Source: Rhizopus sp. PT2906
Lineage: Eukaryota > Mucoromycota > Mucoromycetes > Mucorales > Rhizopodaceae
Assembly: GCA_025529335.1 (NCBI GenBank)
Contig: JAMYHX010000187.1
Location: 1-64,000, forward strand
Length of the DNA: 64,000 bases
Reading direction: 5' to 3'
Shown here: positions 11,130 to 23,587 of the stretch, in pieces
Layout: every line of letters begins with the position of its first letter
Position numbering within the stretch: the stretch's first letter is position 1
Translations under genes and position numbers: made by a program
The notes under the pieces: generated by a model
What the model was told of the DNA's origin: nothing
Databases searched by the model: none
The model's input: the letters and a program-made list of their open reading frames with translations, nothing else

Positions 11130-12322
11130 AATGATTGTATATATATATTCATCAAAAAGAAAATGGAAAATAAATAATAGCATATGAATCAAAATGGCAG
11201 TACTTTAAAGCTTATTGAAGTTGCTTTATCCCAATGTAAACCTTTGTTTATATGACAAATATCCCAAATATGCATGACCATCAACACATTGATGCATCTC
11301 CTTTTTTTATACCGGCATTCCATAAATCAATACCCGAGCTTTTATTATGTTAAAACAAAAGAAGACTTTCCCTTTATCCCTGGATCCAAGTGCATTAATA
11401 TAAAAAGAGAATAATTATTCTCCAAGAATTATGGAGGAGGTATTTGACAATGTGACGCGAAAGTTACAATATCAGCCAAACACTAAAAGTCCTGTAGCAG
11501 ATGAGGCCATCTGAAATTACAAGGGCAGGCAGTTTAGAGACACTAACAAAAAAGGAAAAGAAAAGACTATGAAGTCTATGCTAACAAGATAATATCGTCT
11601 AGCAACACAAATGAATAAATAGATATTGGATGGAATCAATACAAACACGATCCACTTTTTTGGGACTTGAAAGAAACGATATGAGGGGCAGTACGTTTAA
11701 AAGAGCTGTATTTTGGGTGTATCAAACAAAATGATGGTTGGGCAGTAAACGTGATCAATTTGGACATGAATTTTCTCTTAGGAACTTTGTGTCTTTATAG
11801 ATAAATCTGGTTTCCATGTCAACATGAATTGAGGCGGTGCTTGGGCTCTTCTAAGGATGAAACGCTACTAGTTACAGTTGAGTAAACTAGAGTCATCTCT
11901 CTCATCACTATTTTAAGCATCTTACTAGCTTTTATTCAGTAGTAAAATATGACTGTTCCAAGTTGCTTCTAACCGTCAAATCCTATAGAGCAGCTTTGGT
12001 TCAGTTGCAGGAAATTTACCAAAGCTTTTGCAATAAGTCCTCATAAATCAATCATCATTCTGTATCATGCCCAAATGACTATTGAATAAAGAGATCCTCC
12101 TATAGACTGCGTGTAAATCTTTTTTATAAAGCCAAATTGAAAACACATTGTATCAAATAAAAACAAGAGCAAAATGTCTTGGCAGGACACTAAAATTGAA
12201 TATCCGAAGTCAATTGAGTGATGTGTGTAACAAACTTGTTAGTCTGTTTCCTATTTCTCTCTCTTTGTTTTTTTTTTCTCTCTCTTTCTTCTTCTTCTTT
12301 GTAAAGCCTTGGGGCCACTTAC
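11130..12322. other. Spacer with possible decayed coding traces
   Basis: 1.2 kb without an intact gene. One plus-strand frame at about 11650–12040 reads as short protein-like pieces separated by many stops, so it may be an old relic, but I cannot assign it. The last 100 bp are pyrimidine-rich (TTTCTCTC tracts) before the metalloprotease start. Confidence 0.4.
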
Positions 12323-13824
12323 ATGCTATTTTCACTAAACTGGACAATCTTGATTGAGCTTATACTCATTTTCAAGGTTGTCTTTGCCTCAAGTTTATAT
12401 TGTGTGCATCACGATTCGCAATCTCTAAAAACCTGCCAAAAGAGTCACACAATATCAGCAGCAGTCGCAGATACACCACTCATTGACAATAAGCAGCAAC
12501 TATCATTTGACTTATTTTGCACAGCAGAGCCAAATGAATGTGCAAGCGTACGAGCAACACTACAAAAGGCGATGGACATTCTTTCGTCTGTATTTCAGTT
12601 TGAAAGCTCACTGAGAGTGAATGCAACTTATGGTCCATTCTGTCCATCATCAGACAATAACTGCAGTGCGGAAAATAGAATGTCAGCAATTGGCCAGGCA
12701 TATCCGACAATTTCGTACATTATGGTCGATCAAACAGACAACATGACCAGATTATATCCTCAAGCATTACTCAAACAGTTTACCAACCTGTCAGTTAAGC
12801 CAAACTGGGCTTATTACGATATCAATGCCGAATTTAACAGCCAAGTGAACTGGTACTTTTTCGTAAGTGTAAATTATCTCTGAGCATTTTCTCTTTTGAC
12901 TCAATTACTTTGTGTAATCTATAGAATAGCTCTAACCCTATTCGCAGTGACCAAATTGATCTCTTGCGAAATGTCGTACATGAGTTCATTCATGGTCTTG
13001 GCTTTCTCTCTTCATGGTCCGATAGCTTTTACGCCAAACTATCGCCGCTTGTGGATGGTATCGATCGATTTATTACACCTATGCTTCTGACCTCTGTCAA
13101 GGAAAGTTCAGCTACAAGTTATGATGCGCCTCAGCCATTCTGGGGCTTTGTTGAATTTCCATTCGACAAGCTGATATATGCCAACTCATCTAATGCACTT
13201 TCTCCATTCACAACAGTCACATACCAGCTGAACCAGTTTTACGGATCAAATGTAACCTTCAAGAGTGCTCTTGATTGGGCAAATGCTTGGTATGCCTCTG
13301 ATGCGTACAAGATCGCGTCAAGCGCCTACAGTAGGACAGTATCTGCAGATAATGTCTTGGCAGTGGTAAACAATGTGCCGACCTTGCTACTCGAGACCTC
13401 TCTGAATCCATTCAGTCAGGGATCATCTTTGTGTCACGTTGACCAGCAAACCTATGTCAATTCTACCGAGGCTCTCATGGTCTACATGGCTGATCGCGGC
13501 GTATCTCTAAACAAAACGAATCGGGGTCCCTTTGGACCGAAATTGATCAAGGTCTTGGCTGGCCTTGGATACAAAATCAACGCATCCTTCTTTAATGCGA
13601 CGACGATTCGACCTGAACTCATTTACTGGATGCCTCCTCAGGGACTCGTCAACACAAATCAAAATCCATCGCCTTCGCTTGTGTCCTATACAAATGGACC
13701 AGCGCATGCTCCCATCACATCTACTTCATCTATATCCGTATCGCATACTTCTTCATGTAATCATCTTATCATCAGCTCCTGGCTAATATTGTTATTATTA
13801 CTATTTAATGTGTTAATGTATTAA
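12323..13824 (+). CDS. Secreted, probably GPI-anchored zinc metalloprotease-like protein
   Basis: Two exons (12323–12862, 12925–13824) give 479 residues. The N-terminus is a hydrophobic signal peptide (about residues 1–24). The key feature is HEFIHGLGF at about residues 199–207, an HExxH zinc-binding motif followed by Gly, as in metzincin-type proteases. The third zinc ligand is not obvious. There are many Asn-X-Ser/Thr sites, several Cys in the N-terminal half (SDNNCSAE, SLCHVDQ), and a Ser/Thr/Pro-rich stalk. A very hydrophobic C-terminus (LIISSWLILLLLLFNVL) fits a GPI-anchor signal. Together these suggest a cell-surface peptidase, but I cannot place it in a named MEROPS family. It could be a catalytically inactive surface protein, though the motif is intact. 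Confidence 0.75.
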
Positions 13825-13905
13825 TACTTGTGTATCATATCTGTAATTATTATTATTTTTGTATATTGTTGAAATAAAAAACATTTTTTTCTCTTTTTAA
13901 TATTG

Positions 13906-15350
13906 ATGGAAGATTGCTTAAAGAGTTTGATTCACAGTTCAAAGCGTATTGCTTCTGTATCCTTTGTTGAAAACGACGATACAGTGCTGATATCAAATGA
14001 GGGATTCAGAAAGCGTCTAAGAGAAGCAGATTCATTTGAAAATGCAATACATTCTATCTGCTTTGGTGAAGAATCAATTCAAAAAATGTAAAAAAAAAAA
14101 GAACGTTCTTATAAAAACAACACACTAATCATATAACAGCACCTCCGAGATACCGTCTTTGAAAGGGAATACACATATCAAAGCACACCAAGCACAGTAT
14201 TTACTAAATATATTAAGGCAGCTTAATGGCATTTGGTAAAGAAATTTCACATTATTATATTGCTCTGACTGAAGCATTATACCCTGTTTGTAGTAAAGAT
14301 CAATCTATACAACGAGTGATTGAAGAATATACCAAGACAATTGAAGAAAGAGAAAGCCACATGGCCACACTCTATTCGGAATACAATGAAGTATGTATTG
14401 AAGAGAGAAGAGCACGTATCACTAACTCCCAGTATATAGACAGACGCGCATATCGATGCACTACAGGACCGTATCAGTGCTGAAAAGAGTCGAGTCACAG
14501 AGTTGCCGTCGTATGAGTATCAAGAGAACTTGATTCGAAATCTAAAACAACAGCTCAGTAATATCGATAAGAAGCGAGAAGAAAATCAAAAGAGGAGAGC
14601 GAGAAAGCAGGAGGAGCTGCAAAGACTGCTACTTTCGAACCAGGAAAGCAGACAAGATCCATCTATTGAGGCGCTCCAGGCCAGGATTAGACAGATGAAA
14701 GAAAGGATAAAGGAATATGATAATCTATTGCAGCAAAAGCCAATAACACACGTCACGGCCTTGTCTACCCAAGATGCCTTCTTGGGACTCAAGGCGAGAT
14801 TTGATAAGCTCGTGAGTGAACACAGTCAGGTAGAGGCACCGGGTAAAAACAGTTTGACCGAACAGGTTCGTTATGTTGCTGAACAGCTGCGACAGATGAT
14901 CGGTAAACTCAATGCGGCAGAACATGTCAATCACAGACTACAGAATTTCAAGTATGAGATGATACGTGTAATGTCAGTTTAGATAGGTTAACAAAAAGCT
15001 TTTTCTTTAGAGATATCTATACACGATTAATTGATTATACGTTGGATAAAAGTAACAGTGCACACCTGAATGAAAAAGAGTTCAAGCAGGCATTCACGTT
15101 GAATGAGTCTATAGAGGTGCTCAAGAATGATTCTGTGCTGTTGGCTGCTATCATTCGTCGCCTTTTGGAGACTAAACAAGAAACGGTCAGTGATCTGACA
15201 GAGTACACAAAGACCTTTGCTGAGGAACGTCAAATAACCACAAAGGCAAGTCAATCTATTTATCTACTCGTAGCAGCTGGTCTTCTTGAATCTGATCGAA
15301 GTCAGGGTGAAAGTGTCATCAAGCTTACAGCTGCTTTAAATCCAGCTTAA
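13906..15350 (+). CDS. Coiled-coil protein of unknown function
   Basis: Best model has five exons: 13906–14087, 14140–14235, 14294–14390, 14440–14965 and 15013–15350, giving 412 residues. The second and fifth exon borders are the least certain; an alternative skips 14140–14219 and reads through the third intron. The middle (exon 4) is a long charged coiled coil (…KKREENQKRRARKQEELQRLL…) and the last exon adds a second helical region. This layout resembles kinetochore, spindle or augmin-type subunits, but I recognise no family motif, so no function is claimed. It starts only 82 bp after the metalloprotease stop, which suggests either overlapping 3'/5' untranslated regions or a very short promoter. 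Confidence 0.65.
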
Positions 15351-15420
15351 CTTTTTATTTTTTTAAATGTCTTCATAGTGTAAATAAACATGCTTTAAAT
15401 TATATATCCATAAATTAGCC

Positions 15421-17088
15421 TTAACGGTTATAGGCTACTTCTCCACTTGCAATTTTCATCATGTACGACAAGATACGTTCACCATCCTCGCGAAGGCCAC
15501 TAAAAGAAAAATAGGTTTGATATAGAAACAAGAAAAAACAAGACACACTTACTTGTGAGCATACTCATTTGTGATAAAAGACTGAATTCCGTTAATTTGT
15601 GCGGCAGTATGCTCTGAAAGCTCTCGAGCGACAAACCTAAAATGTATAAGAGAAAAAAAGTCATTATGTATAAATGAGCTTACATGTCATCATAATAAAT
15701 AGAGGCAGCAACTTCGACATCTTCAAGAGCATTGAGTACTTTAACGTCGTAGAGACGACCCTGCCATGGTCTTTCGGCTAATAAATTGGCGACGTTTTTC
15801 AAGGGGCGTAGCTCAGAATAGTCGTCAAACATGAAGGGGTAAATGGTTTCGCCCGTGAAATAAATGGGCTGATCTTCTTTCAAATGGTCGAGTCTCCATT
15901 CAAATAGAGAGTTAAACGGAGCTTCTTGAAGGACACGCTCAGCGGCCCAACCACTGGCTTGGCCATTTTGACAGTAGATTGCTTCATGGAGCACGGCATA
16001 GAGGACATTGGTGTCCCAATCTTGGGTGTTCTGGATGTAATGAAGTGTACGGTAGCTTATGCGACCGAGACGTTCGAGATCGTCATGAGCGGACTGTACA
16101 AGCGTATGAATCCTATCGAATCCACCTGATCCGCCAAAGAACAGGCCGAGTTGAAGGAAGCGGCGTGGAGAGAGCGTACCACCGTTGGGTAAGGTGACGG
16201 TGTTGGTAGAAAGGTACCTGTGGATTTGTCGTACACGTTCAATATCTCGGGGAAACTTTTTATAATATGTCTTATTTCGGGACAGGATGTAAGGATAGAG
16301 GGCCCTATAAACCGAATCAGGTGTGTCAACCAAAGGTGGTACTCCGCCCGTGATATAGGCCTTTGCTACAGATTTGGGGCTACGATTATGACAAATGAGT
16401 TTTTGTTTTTTTTTTTTTTTTGTTTTTGTTTTTGTTTTTTCTTTACAAGAGAGATAAATAAGTTGTGATACAGAAGCCACCAAAGCTCTGACCAATCAGA
16501 TGAATACGTCTATCTTCTTCTCTTGATCTACCAGCAGTGAGTTGTTCACGAATAGTTTCGCAGTCTCTGACGATACTATCCGCGCGGAAGTGAGAGAGGT
16601 ACTCTGCCTTTTCTTCATCAGTTTTGAATTGGCTTGAGAGTGATTCGGCGGATATCTGGCAAGATAATCCAGTACCTCGTTGATCCATCAAAAGTACCTG
16701 ATAGCCTTTTTCGAATGCTACCTTGATCCAGCCAGATGAGCCATTGGATGGTAAGGCACACTCGAACCCAGGCCCACCCTACAATATCCCCAAATAGAAA
16801 AATGACTACACACATAAAAAAGAATGAATGATAAATTACCTGGAGGTAGAGTATAAAAGGCATTGTTTTCATACTATCAATTGTTTTCTCAGGCGGAACT
16901 AAATGACGAACAAAGATCTTTATTCTGGAACTAGTGTTTGGGTTTTGGTAATCTAGGAATGTTCAATAAGTGTTTCTATTTTGAGTATAGACCAAGTTAC
17001 CTAATGGACAGTTAAAGAATCTTTCATAAACCTTTGCTCCTGGAATGAAGAATGACTCTACCGAGGAATCATCAAGTGGATGCTTCAT
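15421..17088 (-). CDS. Prolyl iminopeptidase-like serine hydrolase (peptidase S33)
   Basis: Six exons (17088–17001, 16952–16840, 16778–16447, 16379–15684, 15636–15553, 15499–15421) give 463 residues. The family releases N-terminal proline from peptides using an alpha/beta-hydrolase triad. Visible motifs are the oxyanion GGPGFE, the substrate loop MDQRGTG, the nucleophile elbow GQSFGG with Ser at about residue 165, the acid region YYDDMF, and the catalytic His in EYAHNGLRE near the C-terminus. Length matches fungal relatives. There is no signal peptide, so it is probably cytosolic. An upstream in-frame ATG at 17160 would add 24 residues; I prefer 17088 because it fits the family start. It is convergent with the coiled-coil gene, 70 bp apart. 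Confidence 0.9.
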
Positions 17089-17843
17089 TCTGTGTAAATG
17101 ACTTTTTTTTAAAAAAGAGGGAAAAAACGAAGGTCCTTTGACTGTGTGACCTATACGCAACTAGATATTGTGTCATACTTTTTTGTACCCGTTCATCTAT
17201 GGTTGGTGACCATGAGTTACAAATAGTTGGAGGATCTAAATGATATACGATGGATCATTTAGGCAAGAGCTACGCGTGTATGTGTGTATGCGTGCGTGCG
17301 TGTGCACGTGAGGGTATATGCATTTATCTGATCTTTCCTATACTCTCTTTCTCTTCTATCTTCCACCGAAAAAAGCACGTGGAAAGTCCCCTATTTTTCG
17401 ATAATTATATATGTATCACCATCGAATGTAGACGAGACAGACAGACAGATGGAAAAAGACAGAAACAGAGAGAAAAAGAGAAGTAGAAGTAGAAGTAGAA
17501 GTAGAAGTAGAGAGAGAGAGAGAGAGATGGGATGAGATAGCAAAATGAGATTATTTGACGCTAAAAAAAAAAGAAAAGCATACATTGGTGTTACTCTTGA
17601 GGTAGAAAAAAAAACTTGAAGTTAAAGTCGCATCTTCTGTATCCATTTGACTCTTTTTCTTTTCTTTTTATAAACACTTTTTTATTGAACCAATCCAGTT
17701 TATATATCACTGATCATACGCGGGCTTAGAAGCAGCTAATAAGTTGCTTTTGTATTTAAATTTATCCATTTCTCATTCTTTGAAGGTAACAGACATGATA
17801 ATACATCATCCAGCTTGATCCCATCCATACTCTAAATAGTTCA
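17089..17843. other. Divergent promoter spacer
   Basis: Lies between the minus-strand peptidase and the plus-strand membrane protein, so it probably holds both promoters. It contains GT/GC-rich ATGTGTGTATGCGTGCGTG at about 17278–17300 and the AGTAGA/GA repeat at 17481–17526. No coding potential seen. Confidence 0.6.
17481..17526 (+). repeat. AAGTAG hexamer repeat followed by GA repeat
   Basis: Five tandem AAGTAG-type units run directly into an AG dinucleotide run. Simple repeat in a divergent promoter. Confidence 0.8.
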
Positions 17844-18849
17844 ATGCTACCAGAACTTCGACCTGGTTACCTTATTTCTGTCATATTCTGTGTCATTGCA
17901 TTTGTATTTATTTCCATTCAAGTCTTTAGAAATCCAAATAGATTAAGGCTATTTGTCTTACTTTACAGCATCATCACATTACCAGCCAACATTATAAATG
18001 TACTTACTGTTCATCAAGTCCTACCGCCTGTGGCCAATGTTCTTTCATTTACGACATCCACTTTGATCAAAGTCATTGCCCATTTTTTAATGATCGTCAG
18101 CGTAGGTTATCGATTACGTATGGATGATGGCATTTGGAAACACCCACTCATCCTATTTGGTTCCTTCTTCCTCACCTGCACCGTCGTTGCTATTATATTG
18201 GAAACAATTGCCGTTTGCACAAACGAAAGATATGCTGGATACGAACCATTGTTTTATGAATTTATTATTGGATTAATATCAGCTATCTTGAGCGATGTCT
18301 GTGCTTTCATATTTACCTTTTTACCACTTCTCTATCGGAAAAAGGAAAGAAGGTCCCACGAAGGGTATTCGAGGACAACGGCCCTGGGCGTAAGTTTCCA
18401 CTTACAGCTGACAATAAAAAGATGAACTAATAAACACATAGATATGGTTTTTTAGCACACAATGTACATGTTATATTCTACAAGTCTCTTGTTACATATG
18501 GTTTCTGGCATCATATAACTGGGATAATTTTAGTATTTTATTGGCCATTGATTATGCTATACGCTTCATACAGAATTTACTCTACACCTGTCCACCACCT
18601 CCGATACTCATCGATTTCCTTACAATCGAGCTGGCTGATCCCTCCATTGATTTATCAGCCAGACAATCAAAAAAGAACAAGAAAAAAAAAGAAGTCAAGA
18701 GTGAGTTGGTAATGTCGTCCGAAAGATACAATCAAAAGACGCATGTTGAATATGAACCAAACATGTTTAGAGAAGATGTAGAGCATAGACCTTCGATTTA
18801 CGACACAAACAAGTTCGAAAGTAGCGTAACGATCATTCCGAAGCCTTGA
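17844..18849 (+). CDS. Multi-pass membrane protein, probably seven helices
   Basis: Two exons (17844–18389, 18442–18849) give 317 residues. Hydrophobic stretches start near residues 10, 35, 65, 100, 130 (about residues 130–160 are long and hydrophobic), then two more in exon 2 (YILQVSCYIWFLAS and FSILLAIDYAIRFIQNLLY). This gives about seven membrane spans, followed by a charged cytosolic tail of about 85 residues with a Lys-rich KKNKKKKE patch. The N-terminus (MLPELRPGY) is short. The topology resembles small fungal 7TM receptors or RTA1-like proteins, but no diagnostic motif is seen and I do not assign a family. Stands alone with long spacers. Confidence 0.65.
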
Positions 18850-21728
18850 TCATGTTTTTACATATAAAATTAGACAAATTGTTATCATTGTAATGTTCAT
18901 GTCACACAAATGGTACTTGCATTAGAATTTTGCAACTTAAAAAAAGAGTCATGGTACAAACATGCCGTATTAAAAACTAGAGCCGAAATATGTTCCGCTT
19001 GCTTCTAATTAATATTCGGCTCATCCACTATTCCTTACATGTGTGTGTGTGTTCATATTTTAGGTAATTCCTCCTCTTTGGCCTATTTCTGTCACTAAAA
19101 AAAAATTCTCTATCTTTCTTAATCTATGTCGTAGATTGAAAATTACTTGTTTTTTTAAATTATGCACTTATTTATAAACAGATTGGTCACTAGCAAACCT
19201 TTTCAGCAGAGAAATAAAAAAAAAGCACTTTGATAAAAGTATTTTTTTTATTCTCTCATATAAAAATTGGTTATAAACGCGCGAAACACTAAAATAAACT
19301 ATAAGCTTGTCATAATTTGATACGGAAAAGGCCTGTATTTGCTAAACCCCTTTCACAAGATGGTGTAACTCGCTTGTTTGTGTAAAACACGTGAGTTAAA
19401 ACAGAGCAATCTCAGCAAAACGGTTTCAGGGGCGATCGATTTATATTTACACCCCTATTTTAGCCCCATTTAATGATCAAAGATAAGCCACTGAAATGAA
19501 CATATCAAAGCAAAGATGTTTGCTTTCTCTACTCAAAATTAACAACATCTGAGAAAGGCAGTAAAAGAGTGAGCTTTTATTATTGCTACACAAGCAAAAG
19601 CTATTATCAAGTCTATCTATAACTGATTCGTTCATTCCTTGTCAAATTTCAGACCTTACCTTCTTTTTGAACAGTGTTGATCGCCCTAGTATCCAACCAT
19701 CTTTTTCCTTACTGCGTTTTAGTCGCAATTATGCTTCCCAAGCCAATATGACTCGGTGAGACTCTTACTTTAACTTTACACAGTTAGTTTTGATAAACAA
19801 CACTGTTTATAATTTTAAGTTTACTATTACCTCAAGGAAAGGACTGAATCTCTAATTGGTTGACAACGGTCAAATAGTGAATTTGTTCAAAACATCAATG
19901 ATCTCGGCATGAAAATGGATTCAAAGCGCAAAATCACCTTGAGCGCCTGTCATTGAGTCCTAAAGACAAAAATCCAAAGACATTGGTATCACTGCAGTTC
20001 AAGATCAGATTGTATAACTTATTAATGACACGGTACGACATTACTAGGATTCCATAAACAGCTTTGGTCCGGTTAGATGTAGTTTTGAACATGTGAAAAT
20101 AGCTTCTGAGTGGGAATAGAGTCGAGTTTACTTTTGTTTGCTAATCCAGGAGAATATATGGCATGTCACTGAGTTCTAATGAAATTAACGAACCAGTAGA
20201 GTAATAAGAGGAGATATATGAGTCAAGTTTCCATGACATATTCAGAAGTTGGCGTCTTCAAAGACGACAACGCACTAAGTGTAGTCATATTGGAGTTTCT
20301 GAAGCATATGGAGCAGAATCAGTTGCCTTTTTGATATGCATGCTGGATAGATGGTCAATTATATACTTTTATGCTCTTCAAACGTACCATAGAGTCGCTC
20401 TATTTTTTTTTTTTCTTTATTCTCTCAATACTCATTAAAAAGTATCGATAATTCTACAGAGTTCATAGTTGAGCAGATTTAACAAGAAATAGCTAGCACT
20501 CCAAACTTTAAGATATGATATAGTGTGTTTATTAATGCTATCTCTTCTTGTTTAATAGTTAATCTATAGTTTTTATATCGTTTGTAGAAATCAAAGGCTG
20601 TGAGGTTACTAGTTACAGATTCAAATATTTAAGCCAAGCTAATTGTTTTGCTCTTCTATTTGATATGCAAAGCTGTTATTAAACAAGACAGAAGCATACA
20701 GGCACCTTGCCAAGTCATAACGAACTACAAGGAAAGACTTGAAGGACACACAAGGGTCCGTTTCTAGCCGATACTAGAGTGATTATCTACAATCTCACGC
20801 CTGCGTTCTTGATCCGAGTGTTAAAGAAACTTGTGTAGCTACAAATGTATATCAAATCGAAACGCTTTCCTGGAATTGAAGCTTTCACAACTCATAATCA
20901 AGTGAGGCTACTTGTATACAATATAACTATTCCAAACTATGATTGACCTGAAACTTGCAGGGGCTAGACTAATATTTCTGGCATTGAGAATATTCTCTAA
21001 GCGAAAGATCACCAGAAGCAGCTATGAAATGTATAATATGTATCTATAGCAGGTCAAGGAATACAAATACCCAAAAAAAAGCCTCTTAAATCCAAGGCTA
21101 AGATTCAAATCCACAAAAAGAAGGGCAATTTCTTTCAAAAATGAACTTAAAAGCCAAGGCAGCCGAGACAATAATGAGTCTTTAGCTAAATATGTAGAGA
21201 GACATTGCTTTCAGCATTGTATATAATATTCATAAAAGCGATGTCGTTCCAAGATGCCGCATTTTGTATATTTTGTATTATAAATTGTTAAATTATGCAC
21301 ATTTAAGAGAAAATTGAACTCTTTCATAAAAGCGTATAGTCTTTAGCCCATTCTCCGATCCATATATAATTATAGAGATCGTCACCATCGTTTCACAAAG
21401 TTACCAAGGATACAGCTAAAATTATTCCGCAGTTTTCCAAAGAGTAGATTTGATCTGCGGTCAAGAAAACATTTTCCTTACAATAACAAGTGTTCATATA
21501 CCATTTATTGAACGATTATAAAGAAAGAATACACTAAAGCAAGCTCAGACAAGTAATGTATTTCTTTAAAAAATACATTTTAAATCAATTATACAACGCG
21601 TCATATAGACCTGTAAACCATTGGTTTTTGCGGGCTGCATGTAACGATACACACATAGGATAAGTAGTTGCGTTAGATGACGCCTTTCATTAAGCATGAA
21701 TTTTATTTTCAAAAAGAGATAAAATACT
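18850..21728. other. Gene-poor spacer of 2.9 kb
   Basis: No reading frame longer than about 60 codons with protein character. The only landmarks are a short GT run at about 19039–19049, a CACGTG at about 19388, and a T-run at about 20403–20414. It could be an old, fully decayed transposon, but I see no terminal repeats or domains. The end is the 3' flank of the Cys-rich secreted protein. Confidence 0.5.
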
Positions 21729-21989
21729 TTAATAGCAGACCCATCTGTCACCACCATCCTGCTTGCATTGAGGAATAAAGTACTTGGTGGTGTTGTCTTC
21801 GGTCATGTTGTAACAAGTGGTTCTTCCGTAGTCGGTGTGCTTGCTGTCAGTACCAACCATGAAGCTTAATTCTTGACATACTTGTCTGGTAATAACAGTA
21901 GGGCCTCTGGCACACTTACAGGTCATTGCAGAGACAGTGGTAAAGTAAAAGATAGCAGCAAAGAGGACAGCAAAGATCTTGGAGTTCAT
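21729..21989 (-). CDS. Small cysteine-rich secreted protein
   Basis: Single exon, 86 residues. Residues 1–21 are a clear signal peptide (MNSKIFAVLFAAIFYFTTVSA). The mature part of about 65 residues has six Cys (CKC near the N-terminus, then single Cys in QVC, TTC, PQC and WVC), enough for three disulfides. It ends in CY. Such proteins are typical secreted effectors or cell-wall proteins; no function can be given. An AT-rich TATA-like stretch (TCTATTTATATTG) lies about 45–60 bp upstream of the start. The gene is isolated in a gene-poor region, common for fast-evolving secreted proteins. Confidence 0.75.
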   Translation of the reverse strand: MNSKIFAVLFAAIFYFTTVSAMTCKCARGPTVITRQVCQELSFMVGTDSKHTDYGRTTCYNMTEDNTTKYFIPQCKQDGGDRWVCY

Positions 21990-23160
21990 TTTGATTTCAG
22001 TTGATTCGAAAATAAGACAAGAAAGAGGAAGCTCTATTTATATTGTTTTAGAGCCGGTACAAATCAAATAACAATCAATTCTAGAACGATTTTGCCAAGT
22101 CCATTGTATTACTCTTACTTGAATCCTTGGATAAGAAATACACACAGCCCCATTTTGAAAGCAAAGGGTGACAAATGAATTAAAAAAATACCTTTTTGCA
22201 CAATGTTCCCTTTTTTTGACTTGTTACCTTTCGGGAAGTGTATTCATGGATCACTAAACAATAGATCCCCGGTTTTCCAGCCAGTCGTTTCCCTTTAATC
22301 TCTGTGACACTCTATTCTATTATGTTTCATCCCAAGAACAATGTTGCATGGTTACACATCAGTTTATTCATTAAAATAAACCACACAACTTTGTAATTGT
22401 ATACGTATTACAGGCTTACTAATGGATCAAGACTGCAGCCTATATTCATATTGTTTTTCAAAGCTCTTTGCAGTTCAAGAGCTTAATACATGACTCTATT
22501 ATGAGTGTTCATCACGTGGTGCCTTTTTTCAGTATTTAGCAAAAGATCAACGCGGTATAAGGACCCTTGATCAATGCAACACAAAGAAATAGTGGGAATA
22601 TATCTTTACCTATCCGAGGTATATGAATATGTCTATTAATGTTTAAGTTTTGTATGAAAAGGTCCAAGTTCCTAAAATGAACCGATCCAATTGATCTTCT
22701 TTTACACCCAAACTATGAGTTTGATTTAAAATATCAATGCAAGACGTCAGAATATGTATATCATTCGGTAATATACGTGATTAAATCAGGTAGACAAAAG
22801 CCTACTGTTTTCCTTTTTGGTTGATATCTCTGTATGTATTTCTCTCGTTAGTAATATCTACTGCGTAATGAGCCACAGCATATACTCTAGTAAGACAATT
22901 AACCCTGTGTAAGGTGGTTTTATACACACACACACACATGCGGGATTCAGCTGACATTTTAATTAAAGAGAAGAGAGGTTGAATGACAATAGTACACACA
23001 CTGTCAATCATTCTGCTTTAAGGCTTTATACCAAGTTGCGCGTCTGTTTTAGTCTTGTTCTTTCACACAGACTCTTAAATAAGTAACAGGAATTAGAAAA
23101 GGGTCTAACCCTAAAAAAGAAATTTTTTTGCTTTCCCTTTTTTTTTCCTCAATATTTTTT
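21990..23160. other. Spacer
   Basis: Promoter of the Cys-rich protein on one side and of DAD2 on the other. AT-rich; includes a short CA repeat (about 22926–22938). The 69-codon minus-strand ORF at 22802–23011 has no protein-like features. Confidence 0.55.
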
Positions 23161-23574
23161 ATGAGCAAAGCACGTACAAAGATATCAGCCCGATCAATTC
23201 GAATACAACGTCCTTCCCATGTGCGTCAAATACGTCAGCAGACAAATGTACAAGAAACAAAAGAAGAAGAGAAAAGAGAAGAGACCGACAATAAAGAAGT
23301 GAAATCAGAATTCCTTCAAGAGAAAGTACTTGAAGCAGAAGAAATTGCAAAACTAAGACAAGGTTCCGAGCAGTTGGTCAAGTTCTTTGGTCAGTTGGGA
23401 GATAAAGTAAAACAAATGGCAGATCAAGTTGAATCTGCAGCTAATTCAATGCAAAACTGGGAACATGTGTTTAATACAATCAAGGATGTCGGTGTACATA
23501 GTCATGAAACATCACTTGTTAAATTTGATATCAATCATAGTTCGCCATTACGTTCATTTGATAAACATTTGTAA
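23161..23574 (+). CDS. DAD2: DASH complex subunit Dad2
   Basis: Single exon, 137 residues. DASH/Dam1 is a ring-forming microtubule-binding complex at fungal kinetochores that couples chromosomes to spindle ends. The core (about residues 58–110) contains the Dad2 signature FLQEKVLEAEEIAKLRQGS followed by EQLVKFF..LGDKVKQMADQ and the conserved SMQNWEHVF. The N-terminus is basic and Ser/Arg-rich, the C-terminal tail short. I chose ATG 23161 because the upstream in-frame codons are hydrophobic and lie in the pyrimidine-rich leader. It is convergent with the gene at 23588–24074, with only 13 bp between stops. Confidence 0.9.
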   Translation: MSKARTKISARSIRIQRPSHVRQIRQQTNVQETKEEEKREETDNKEVKSEFLQEKVLEAEEIAKLRQGSEQLVKFFGQLGDKVKQMADQVESAANSMQNWEHVFNTIKDVGVHSHETSLVKFDINHSSPLRSFDKHL

Positions 23575-23587
23575 ATATGATCATTAT

